64,000 nt of DNA. It comes from Bradyrhizobium barranii subsp. barranii (lineage in GTDB: Bacteria > Pseudomonadota > Alphaproteobacteria > Rhizobiales > Xanthobacteraceae). The stretch lies in contig NZ_CP086136.1 of assembly GCF_017565645.3 (NCBI RefSeq), positions 8,849,501 through 8,913,500 on the forward strand, in the 5' to 3' direction. Both the position numbers and the translations under genes were made by a program. Positions 37,106-45,229 of the stretch are shown here, in pieces (the first letter of the stretch is position 1; each line of letters opens with the position of its first letter). The notes under the pieces are model-generated. The model was not told where the DNA came from, did not search any database, and was given only the letters and a program-made list of their open reading frames with translations.

Positions 37106-37423
37106 ATGATTCGTCACATCGTTTTCTTCAGCGCCAAGGACGAGGCGCATATCCACCAGATCATCGAAGGTCTTTCGCTTCTCAGCACGATACCGCATGC
37201 GCGCCGGCTTGAGGTTGCCCGTAACCGCAAGACCGATCAGCTCGGCAACGATATCGACATCGTGGTCTATGGTGAGTTCGACAGCGAGACAGAGCTCGCA
37301 GCGTACAAAGCGCACGATCTCTACCAGGAATCGATTAAACGGGTCCGACCGCTCCGCGAGCTGCGGTTCGCGGCCGACTACGATGTATCAACAGATACCC
37401 CTTTCGCCTCCACGGCAGGATGA
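37106..37423 (+). CDS. Dabb-family (stress-responsive A/B barrel) protein
   Basis: The 105-residue protein starts MIRHIVFFSAKDEAH and has NDIDIVVYGEFDSETELAAYKAHDLYQ, the pattern of dimeric alpha/beta-barrel Dabb proteins. Members are small cytoplasmic proteins of mostly unknown role. It lies between bioR and pabB on the same strand, with gaps of 135 and 138 bp. No catalytic assignment can be made. Confidence 0.8.
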   Translation: MIRHIVFFSAKDEAHIHQIIEGLSLLSTIPHARRLEVARNRKTDQLGNDIDIVVYGEFDSETELAAYKAHDLYQESIKRVRPLRELRFAADYDVSTDTPFASTAG

Positions 37424-37561
37424 TCCTGGTGCTGTCGCAGCAAAAAGTCCGCCGCCGGCGTAACTTGGCAATGGGCCTCATGTTTCGGCCCAGCACAGAT
37501 AAGAGTCATTCTCATCGGTGGGGCAACAGATGGAACGGCACTTTCACGACGTCAGCCGCCT

Positions 37562-38971
37562 GTGACCGATAACCCGATGTACGTTCGCGAGTTGCAGTGG
37601 GTTGAACCTGTCACAGCGATGCGACGTCTTGGGCATCGATCGCATCTCACGTTTCTCGATAGCGCAGCAAGGCACGAGCTGCTTGGGCGCTACTCATATC
37701 TAACGTGCGACCCCTTCAGCACCTACAGGGTCGCGAACGGCCAAGCCAGTTGGAACGGACTGACTCTCGAGGCCGATCCATGGAAGGTCCTTCGCACGCT
37801 ACTCGCGAAGTACCCGCAAGAGCATCGTCCCGATCTCCCGCCATTCCAGGGAGGAGCGGCAGGCTACCTTGCCTACGACATGAACAGGACATTGGAGCGA
37901 TTGTCTGCCCCGCCAATTGCCGGTCTGGGTTTGCCCCAATCCATCCTGCATTTCTATGACGTGGTCATCAGCTTCGACCACCGGGATAACAAATGCTGGA
38001 TCGTCTCGACCGGATGGCCGGAGCAGGATCGCGTGCGACGGAGCGAACGAGCGCTTCGTCGAGCCGACGAGTTTGCAGCATTGCTTGCCGGTCCAAAGGC
38101 GCCACAGAAGGGTTGTCCCAGCAAAGCGGGCGCGTGGCGCTCGAACTTCAGCCGCGACGGCTACATTGCGGCGGTACAACGCGTGATCGACTTGATTCTC
38201 GCGGGTGACGTGTTCGAGACGAATATTGCGCAGCGTTTCAGCACCCGCCTGTCGACCTCGTTTGATCCGCTCGCCTTCTATTGCCAGCTACGATCATTGA
38301 ATCCGGCGCCTTTTGCGGCCCTGCTGCGATGGGGAAAGCTGACCATCGCATCAAGTTCGCCGGAACGATTCCTGAAACTTGAGGGGCGACAAGTCGAGAC
38401 ACGCCCCATCAAGGGCACGATAGCGCGTTCGCCTGATCCCAATGAAGACCACCGCCGTGCGGCTGCTCTCCTCGCTTCCGAAAAGGATCAGGCCGAGAAC
38501 ACGATGATTGTCGACCTTTTGCGTAACGATCTGTCACGCGTTTGCACTGCGCATTCGGTCGGGGTTCCGGCCCTATGCAATCTCGAGTCCTATGCCTCGG
38601 TGCACCATCTCGTGTCGATCGTTACGGGGAAACTTGCCGGAGACGAAGACGCCGTTAGCCTGCTCCGCGCTTGCTTTCCCGGCGGCTCCATTACGGGAGC
38701 GCCAAAGCCGCGGTCGATGGAAATTATTACAGAAATCGAGCGCATAGCGCGAGAGGTCTATTGTGGGGCGATCGGCTTCATCGGCTTCAACGGGCACATG
38801 GACACCAGTATTGCGATCCGCACTGTCACGATCGACGGCGACCTGGCTGTGTTTCATGCGGGCAGCGGTATAACGGCCCTGTCGAAGCCCGAGGCCGAAT
38901 ACGAGGAAACGCTCACCAAGGCAGAGCGAATCTTTGATGCATTTGGTTCTGAACCAGCTGGTGCATTTTGA
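37562..38971 (+). CDS. pabB: Aminodeoxychorismate synthase component I, PabB
   Basis: The 469-residue chorismate-utilising enzyme forms 4-amino-4-deoxychorismate for p-aminobenzoate and folate. The diagnostic PIKGT (Lys form), rather than the PIAGT of anthranilate synthase, favours PabB over TrpE. DLLRNDLSRV and FPGGSITGAPK are also present. The start is GTG at 37562, or ATG at 37577. It overlaps pabA by 4 bp. PABA also feeds the methylene-tetrahydrofolate used by PanB. Intact. Confidence 0.93.
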   Translation: MTDNPMYVRELQWVEPVTAMRRLGHRSHLTFLDSAARHELLGRYSYLTCDPFSTYRVANGQASWNGLTLEADPWKVLRTLLAKYPQEHRPDLPPFQGGAAGYLAYDMNRTLERLSAPPIAGLGLPQSILHFYDVVISFDHRDNKCWIVSTGWPEQDRVRRSERALRRADEFAALLAGPKAPQKGCPSKAGAWRSNFSRDGYIAAVQRVIDLILAGDVFETNIAQRFSTRLSTSFDPLAFYCQLRSLNPAPFAALLRWGKLTIASSSPERFLKLEGRQVETRPIKGTIARSPDPNEDHRRAAALLASEKDQAENTMIVDLLRNDLSRVCTAHSVGVPALCNLESYASVHHLVSIVTGKLAGDEDAVSLLRACFPGGSITGAPKPRSMEIITEIERIAREVYCGAIGFIGFNGHMDTSIAIRTVTIDGDLAVFHAGSGITALSKPEAEYEETLTKAERIFDAFGSEPAGAF

Positions 38972-39564
38972 TTGTCATCGTCGATAATTACGATTCCTTC
39001 GTGTTCAATATTGCCCGCTATTTCCACAAGCTCAGTGAAGCAACGGAAGTGATCCGAAACGACGCTATCAGCATCAGCGAGCTCGTTGGTCTCAACCCGC
39101 GCGCGGTGGTCATATCGCCCGGCCCCTGCACCCCAACTGAGGCAGGAATATCGACAGCAGTGGTTCGCGAACTTTCAGGACGCGTACCAATTCTCGGCAT
39201 CTGCCTTGGACATCAGTGTATTGCAAGCGTTTTCGGAGGACGGGTGGCGCGTGCGCGTCGGCCCATGCACGGTCGGCGCTCATACGTTGCGCATGACGGC
39301 CGAGGGTTATTCAAGGGACTGCCAACCCCGCTTGACGTCGGACGCTACCATTCTCTTATCGTCGCGCTTGATCAGTCATGTGCGCAGAACCTCGTAGTGA
39401 CAGCGCGTTCGGAGGAAGGCGAGATCATGGCCCTCACGCACGGCTATTATCCCACCTATGGGGTCCAGTTCCATCCCGAGTCGATACTTACCTCACAGGG
39501 GCACGTCCTGCTTAAGAACTTCTTGCGACTCGCAGAGGATTTCCGAAACCGCGCGGAGCAATGA
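38968..39564 (+). CDS. pabA: Aminodeoxychorismate synthase component II, PabA
   Basis: This 198-residue class-I glutamine amidotransferase delivers ammonia to PabB. VDNYDSFVFNIA, the nucleophile motif GICLGHQ (Cys near 77) and FHPESI complete the catalytic triad. It starts with TTG inside the pabB stop region, so translation is coupled. No pabC (lyase) follows. Intact. Confidence 0.93.
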   Translation: MIVIVDNYDSFVFNIARYFHKLSEATEVIRNDAISISELVGLNPRAVVISPGPCTPTEAGISTAVVRELSGRVPILGICLGHQCIASVFGGRVARARRPMHGRRSYVAHDGRGLFKGLPTPLDVGRYHSLIVALDQSCAQNLVVTARSEEGEIMALTHGYYPTYGVQFHPESILTSQGHVLLKNFLRLAEDFRNRAEQ

Positions 39565-39581
39565 GAGGCTCGGCCTGCCAA

Positions 39582-40145
39582 TCAAGATGGTGGACCGTCG
39601 GTTTTCGACGTGGTTGGAAGGCGAAGCCTCATATGGCAGGCATTTTGTGGTAATCCGCGCTGTTCCGTGCTTGGCTCTGCAGTCAGCGGCCCGCCTCCGA
39701 CGGAAACCAGCCCCTGCGGTTTCGAGGGCCGGACGTCTCTCTTGGCCGGCTTGGATGTGGTGCGCGCGGGGGGCAAAGAAGCAGCAGGAGCAGGAGAAGC
39801 AACAGGCGCCGGATTCTGCAGCCCCTCGATTCTTTGGGTCAGGGTTGCGATCTGATCCGAGATCCGCCTTAGCTCGGCTTGCTGCGCATCGACGTTGCGA
39901 TTGAGCTCGGCAATTTCATCGGCTGTCTTCTGCTGCCCTGATTGGATCCATAAAAGGACGTCCCTATGCTCAGGTGACAAGCAAAGCGCGCGAGGCACGA
40001 CTTCGTGCGCCGGCGGCGCCTCGCAAACGTTTCGATATTCGTCAAAAATAGGCTCCTCCGGCGCCCGGTTCGCCGCGCTTGTTAGAATCTCTTGTATTTT
40101 CTCGGCAACATTTGTTCTTTCTGGAAAGGGAATCAAGTCCTTCAC
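39582..40145 (-). CDS. Hypothetical coiled-coil protein
   Basis: The 187-residue reading (GTG at 40145) has a helical segment with coiled-coil character (DEIAELNRNVDAQQAELRRISDQ, about 75-100), a Pro/Ala-rich linker and a tail containing KPQGLVSVGGGPLTAEPSTEQR. I recall similar proteins in Bradyrhizobium ending near STEQR; the extra 25 residues here may be read-through. Function unknown. It converges on pabA. Confidence 0.6.
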   Translation of the reverse strand: MKDLIPFPERTNVAEKIQEILTSAANRAPEEPIFDEYRNVCEAPPAHEVVPRALCLSPEHRDVLLWIQSGQQKTADEIAELNRNVDAQQAELRRISDQIATLTQRIEGLQNPAPVASPAPAASLPPARTTSKPAKRDVRPSKPQGLVSVGGGPLTAEPSTEQRGLPQNACHMRLRLPTTSKTDGPPS

Positions 40146-40261
40146 TCATTCACTAAACACATTACTTTGGTCCGCTATTTGACTACGCGTTCTTGTCATT
40201 TCGCGATAAACCTTCCTTCTCTTTTTGTATCTTTCAACAATATTGCTCTGCTCCGCCGTCT

Positions 40262-40708
40262 TTAGCCCTCACTGAAGTACGCGCGGTAGTGCTCGATGCG
40301 CGGCGAATTCGCATGGTCCTGAGCGCAGAAGGGACAGATCTCAGTCTCTTCGCCCTCGATGCGATGCATACCATCGCCCACCCAGCGTTCGTCTGCCTCG
40401 CCGATCGCAGCGAAATGTCGTTGCACTTGTGCAACGGCGAGAGCTTCCAGGTCCGGAAGATTTCGGCCCAAGAGAGTGTTGATTTCGACGACATCGAAAT
40501 GTCGGCAGGCCCATCTCGTGAAAGTCGTGGTGACGTCGCAAAGCATCAGACGATTGCGCGGCAGAGAGCGCGCGCTGCCTCCGCAACCGCATCGGCAATA
40601 TTTGGTGATTTCCTTGAGGGCACAGAAGTCGTCGACGCTCAGCCTGCCTCGCGCTGGTGCCGGAATGGCGCCCTCGCGAGCGCGGAGCTCACGATTAATG
40701 TTCCTCAT
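40262..40708 (-). pseudogene. Fragment resembling an AAA_13-type ATPase
   Basis: The 148-residue reading contains RHFAAIGEADERWVGDGM and CPFCAQDHANSPRIEHYRAYFSEG. The Cys-Pro-Phe-Cys motif and surrounding residues resemble the middle of AAA_13/RloC-like ATPases. No Walker A or B motifs are nearby and both ends are missing, so it is most likely a remnant. Assignment is tentative. Confidence 0.45.
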
Positions 40709-40739
40709 GTCCCAAGCTGGCCTACATCCAGTCCTTCCG

Positions 40740-40992
40740 ACGCACTACAAATCACAAAATTTACTTGCTGACCCAACCAGTCGCCTTGACCGGCAAAATG
40801 TAACAACGACTGGTGTTGCGCTGCTCTCCGTTCAGGAGCCGTGATGGCGGCCATCGGCTCGACACTCTTGCGATCGCAAGGCATCATCAGACCGGCGGAG
40901 TAATCGCGAAGCGGTTTGGCTCGGCCTCCGTCCCCGATCACGCTCGTAAAACCCTCAACATACGCCGAAAACCTCGACGCGACGTCCCCCAT
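40740..40992 (-). pseudogene. IS701-family transposase, N-terminal fragment
   Basis: The segment RFSAYVEGFTSVIGDGGRAKP, then CDRKSVEPMAAITAPERRAAQHQSLLHF, matches the start of IS701-type DDE transposases as I know them. Homology stops near GDWLGQQV and no catalytic core follows. A truncated remnant. Confidence 0.7.
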
Positions 40993-41129
40993 TTTACCCG
41001 ACCCATCTCAGCCTCTCCGCACGCCGAAGAGATGAGTCTTCTCAAAAATAGGAATCTTCTCGGTAAAAGCCGCGACACTCTGATTAAGTAAGACTACGCA
41101 GTAGTGAGCAGGCAGTGGAAGCCGCGCAA

Positions 41130-41290
41130 TGTCGAGGGGCGGCGCTCGGCCGAATGCCTCAGGCGCGCCGTGAACTTTGTCATCGACCGGGTCTTTGCCA
41201 TTGGCAACTAGGCCCAAGAGCAGCTTGGCCTCCTTGCGAGCAAGCTCTGGTGTCCAAGGGCACCGTGAGGACCGATGGTGACGAAGCGGT
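41130..41290 (-). pseudogene. Tyrosine-recombinase (integrase) N-terminal remnant
   Basis: The stretch WTPELARKEAKLLLGLVANG followed by KDPVDDK resembles the N-terminal arm-binding domain of phage/island integrases. No catalytic domain follows. A short remnant, assigned with moderate confidence. Confidence 0.45.
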
Positions 41291-41401
41291 GGCAACCGAA
41301 CGCTGGGTACTTGAGAACGTATGTCGCTTTGTCGCGTTGACGTTTACGGCGGGAAACGGCACGCCTTGATCATCCGTATGGAGCGATACCGGATACGGTT
41401 G

Positions 41402-44125
41402 ATGACGAAGTCTAAAGCCATGTCTAAAGCCTGGACGTATACGCGTCGTACGATGCTGTTGGGCAGTAGCTTCTTGGGTAGCGCGTTTTTCGGGGGCGTT
41501 ACGCTGCCTACACCCAATCGGCCGCAGCGCAAGGTTGCCATGGTGTTGAAGGCGGTCGACTCTCCCTTCGTCGTTGGGTGCACACAAGTTACCTCCTTGC
41601 GTTATCGTAACGATGCGTATGACACGGATTATGTTCTGCCTGGAGCCGTGCTGGGGACGGCTCACGCTAGAGTTCGGCGTGCCGGATCCGAGTGGCATAC
41701 GCTTCGAACCGGCGTTGATGCAACGAAGCCGATGCATAGCGCGGCCCTTGAACTAGCAGCCCGCGATGCCGGCGTCCTTCTCACGACCCGCCTCGCAGTC
41801 GACGAGGCTGGATTGACGTGGGAGATCATGCTGCGGAACGACGGCATGGCGAGCGTGGAGGTTGGCGACCTCTATTTTCCCATGCCGATGAACACCGAAT
41901 TTCCGGCAGGGCAACCGGCATCGGTGGCTGTTTTGAAGCACAGCTTCGTCTCGGGGCATGGATCGCACATCTTCTGGATTCGCGGCAACAGCACCGGCCC
42001 CTTCCTCATGCTCTTACCGGAAGCGGACACGTCACTGGAATATTGGGATGTCCACAAGGATTCGGCCGAAGCCAGTGGGACGTGGTGCGCCTACATCTTG
42101 GGCGGAGCGGCCGCCGGCGAGGCAGTGGCGGCGGGGACTCGCTGGCGACAGCCGACGCATTCCCTGTCCCTGTCGCCGGCCGAGCAACGGCGTTACCGTC
42201 TCCGCTTCCAATGGGTTGCCAATTACGAGGCGGCGCGCAGGGCTATCGCGGACGCCGGTCTGGTGGACGTGGAAGTGATGCCGGGCATGACGGTTCCCAA
42301 TGACCTGCATGTCGACATCGCGCTCGCGTCCTCCATTCCGGTGGAGCGAATCGAAGCGGAATTTACCGGCGACACGGTGGTGCAACGGTTGCCGGATCGG
42401 GCTGGCAGGCGCCTGTGGCGGGTTCGCTTTTCGCGATTGGGCGAGAACCGGCTGACCCTGCACCAGCCGGGTGCGCGCCAGACATTTCTTGAATTCTTCG
42501 CTACCGAGCCCGTCGAGACGATGATGAAGAAGCGCGCAACCTTCATCGTGAAGCGGCAGCATCGTGACCCGTCCAAATGGTACGACGGTTTGTTTGGCGA
42601 GTGGAATATGGAGACGCAGGTCCTGCTTGGCCCGGACAATTACGACCGGATCAAGGGTTGGCGCATCTACGAGGTGACGTGTGATGATCCCGGGCTGAGC
42701 AAGCCCGCTTACCTCGCGACCAAGAATGCCGAGCATCCTGATGTGGCGGAAGTGGCGGCGCTGGATCGGTATATAGACACGTTCGTCTGGGGCGGGCTGC
42801 AACGTACCACACAGGAGGCATACGCCTACGGCCTCTACGGCATACCCGATTGGAAGCAGAACAGGGAAAGCAGCGATCCCGGCCCGAAGGGTCGCCTGCA
42901 TATCTGGCGGCCTTATGACTATCCGCACATCTTCGCGATGTATTTGGCCATGCACCGCATCGCGCGTGACCATCCCGCGATACCCACCCGCCAGAGCGCA
43001 CGAGATTATTTGGTACGCGCCTACGGTACGGCGCTGGCCATGTTCACGGTGCCGATGCGCGTGGTGATGTGGTCTGCCTACCGCACCGGCTTCTACAACG
43101 AATGTGTGATCCCCGAACTGGTTTCGGCGCTCACGACGGCGGGCTTGACGCGCGAGGCGGCGACGTTGGAGGCGCACTGGGCGCGTAAGGTGCGCGCCTT
43201 CGTCGATCCGAAGGCGGACCTGTTCAAGTCTGAATATCCGTTCGATTCCACAGCCTTCGAATCAACGCAGGCACTGGCGCGCTCGGCCCTTGACGACCCT
43301 GTCGCCATGGGGGTTTCGAAGGCGGCGGCGCGTGCCTTCTCGGAGCGTCAGATCGCTGCAAATCTGTTCTGCCGTGGCTGGCTGGAACCTGCTTATTACT
43401 ATCTGGGCAGCGATTATCGCCACACTGCGGGCGACGCCTATACGCTGACTTACATGGCGCAGATGGGTGGCTGGGCGCTGCTTGATCATGCGCTGAACGA
43501 TGCAGACGACCCGCATCCGCTCCTTCGTCTCGGCTATGCCTCACAACTCAGCGCGTGGGCTTTGCTGAACAGCGGCCCTGCGTCGGCGGGTCATGGCTAT
43601 TGGTATCCGGGCGAGGAGAATGACGGCGCGGCCGGTGGCGGCTTCGAGCCGGCGCCGAGCGGCACCACATGGCTCGGTCAGCCGCATCACCGTGGAACGT
43701 GGTATTACTCGTGCGAGATCGACCTGGGATTTTGTGGGGCGGTCCGCGCTGCTGCGACGATCGTTGCCGACGATCCCATCTTTGGGCAGGTTTGTCACGG
43801 TGGCATCATGGAGACGTTCGCTCACACCCTGCGTATCTGGCCACGTGATGGCGTGCGGCGACGGCTCAACGTGCGGCTCCAGTCTCTTCGATTGGACTTG
43901 GTGCTGCTCGACGCGCGATTCCGGGCGGATCGACCGATCATTCTGAATTTGGGGGCGGGGTGGATCAGCCTTACGCCTGAGCCCTTTGCCCCATCTGGAT
44001 CGGGAGTGTCGTTCGAATTGCGGTACGATGACGGGAGAAAGCGCAAGGAAGTCATCGACATCACGGACAGCCAGCTCGTCGTCCGCTTGCCTGCGGCGCG
44101 CTTACCGCGGGTTCAGGTTCGCTAG
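41402..44125 (+). CDS. Large exported protein, DUF5695/glycosidase-like
   Basis: The protein has about 907 residues. The N-terminus has a twin-arginine-like signal (TRRTMLLGSSFLGSAFFGG), implying Tat export. The middle is beta-rich, and the C-terminal half has helical-repeat features of (alpha/alpha)6 glycosidases (YDYPHIFAMYLAMHRIARDHP, AGDAYTLTYMAQMGGWALLDHAL). It resembles DUF5695 proteins, putative six-hairpin glycosidases acting on polysaccharide. I chose ATG 41402; 41378 and 41420 are alternatives. It lies alone beside the right IS66 copy among transposase fragments, so it may be transferred cargo. Substrate unknown. Confidence 0.7.
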   Translation: MTKSKAMSKAWTYTRRTMLLGSSFLGSAFFGGVTLPTPNRPQRKVAMVLKAVDSPFVVGCTQVTSLRYRNDAYDTDYVLPGAVLGTAHARVRRAGSEWHTLRTGVDATKPMHSAALELAARDAGVLLTTRLAVDEAGLTWEIMLRNDGMASVEVGDLYFPMPMNTEFPAGQPASVAVLKHSFVSGHGSHIFWIRGNSTGPFLMLLPEADTSLEYWDVHKDSAEASGTWCAYILGGAAAGEAVAAGTRWRQPTHSLSLSPAEQRRYRLRFQWVANYEAARRAIADAGLVDVEVMPGMTVPNDLHVDIALASSIPVERIEAEFTGDTVVQRLPDRAGRRLWRVRFSRLGENRLTLHQPGARQTFLEFFATEPVETMMKKRATFIVKRQHRDPSKWYDGLFGEWNMETQVLLGPDNYDRIKGWRIYEVTCDDPGLSKPAYLATKNAEHPDVAEVAALDRYIDTFVWGGLQRTTQEAYAYGLYGIPDWKQNRESSDPGPKGRLHIWRPYDYPHIFAMYLAMHRIARDHPAIPTRQSARDYLVRAYGTALAMFTVPMRVVMWSAYRTGFYNECVIPELVSALTTAGLTREAATLEAHWARKVRAFVDPKADLFKSEYPFDSTAFESTQALARSALDDPVAMGVSKAAARAFSERQIAANLFCRGWLEPAYYYLGSDYRHTAGDAYTLTYMAQMGGWALLDHALNDADDPHPLLRLGYASQLSAWALLNSGPASAGHGYWYPGEENDGAAGGGFEPAPSGTTWLGQPHHRGTWYYSCEIDLGFCGAVRAAATIVADDPIFGQVCHGGIMETFAHTLRIWPRDGVRRRLNVRLQSLRLDLVLLDARFRADRPIILNLGAGWISLTPEPFAPSGSGVSFELRYDDGRKRKEVIDITDSQLVVRLPAARLPRVQVR

Positions 44126-44149
44126 ACTCTAGTGTTGCCGATTATGGGG

Positions 44150-44290
44150 TGCGATCGGCACTTATGGCCTGCTGTTCCACGCGGCTTCCGAGCCGATGAC
44201 GATCATCCCGGCAAATCCCGAGCATCTCGGCGCACGTATCCGCATCACCGCCGTGCTGCATACCTCGGGTTCAGCGCCCGTGGACGCTTT
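44150..44290 (+). pseudogene. IS91-family transposase fragment
   Basis: Reading across 44150-44290 gives TYGLLFHAASETMTIIPANP followed by EHLGARIRITAVLHTSGSA, closely resembling an internal segment of IS91-type transposases (HLGARIGITAVLHTWGSA). Both ends are lost. A different C-terminal-like fragment (LHDLTGAALAQLYALYET) follows up to the IS66 terminus and was not identified. Confidence 0.7.
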
Positions 44291-44538
44291 TCTCGCCGGA
44301 GGAGGCGCCGGATCTCCACGACCTGACCGGCGCTGCGTTAGCCCAACTATACGCGCTCTACGAGACGACGGCCGCGCAAGGCGATCTCCGCGTCAGCAAA
44401 CAGGTCCGCGCGGTTCACCAGGAATCACAGAACTTAAACTGTAAGCGGAGCTTTTCTCCCATTTGATTGACTGGTTTCGCTTCGGCTTTCGCTCTGCGAT
44501 CCTTGGCTTGTCAGAGAGCCGAGAGGAGACTGAAGGCG

Positions 44539-44937
44539 ATGGAACAATCGGGGGAGGAAGCCGAAGCTGATGGCTTTGTGGGGAAGCTTACGCGCCGGAC
44601 GCGTTCTGGAGGCCGGTTATGGTCTGCGGAGATCAAGGGGCGCGCTGTTTTCGAGAGCATGAAGCCCGACGCCCGGGTATGTGATGTCGCACGGCGTTAT
44701 GGTGTGAAGGCCCAGCAGTTGACGACGTGGCGCAGATTGGCGCGTGCTGGCCGGCTCGCATTGGTCACGGACGACGCGGCGGATTTCGTGTCGATCGAGC
44801 TGAGCGATCCAGTGGCGTCAGGCAAGAGCGAGGGGCCCGTCGAGATTACGATTGGCAAGGTTTCGGTCCGCCTGGATGCGGACGTGTCGGCGGTGCGGAT
44901 CGCGGAGATCGTGACTGCGATCGAGCGCGGCGCATGA
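44539..44937 (+). CDS. tnpA: IS66 TnpA (Orf1), right copy
   Basis: Identical to the left copy: 132 residues with the helix-turn-helix DVARRYGVKAQQLTTWRR. The ATG at 44539 is preceded by AAGG. It overlaps tnpB by 4 bp. Confidence 0.88.
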   Translation: MEQSGEEAEADGFVGKLTRRTRSGGRLWSAEIKGRAVFESMKPDARVCDVARRYGVKAQQLTTWRRLARAGRLALVTDDAADFVSIELSDPVASGKSEGPVEITIGKVSVRLDADVSAVRIAEIVTAIERGA

Positions 44938-45229
44938 TCATTCCGGCGCAGGGACTGCGGATTGTGCTTGCTGTGCGTCCTGTTGACTTCCGGTGCGGGC
45001 ACGACGCGCTGGCCGGTCTTGTGCAAAACACGCTTGGGCTCGATCCGCATTCGGGCCTGATCGTGGTTTTTCGTTCGAAGCGCGCCGACCGGCTGAAGAT
45101 TTTGCTATGGGACGGCACGGGCCTCGTTTTGGTCTACAAGCGCCTTGGCCGCGATGGTCGTTTCGAGTGGCCGCAGATCAGCGACGGCGTCATGCATCTG
45201 ACGCGCGTGCAGTTCGAAGCGCTGTTCGA

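Noticed and set aside
42032..43177. 381-codon minus-strand frame inside the exported protein gene
   Set aside because: Composition (Arg/His-rich) and lack of motifs mark it as a shadow of the sense gene.
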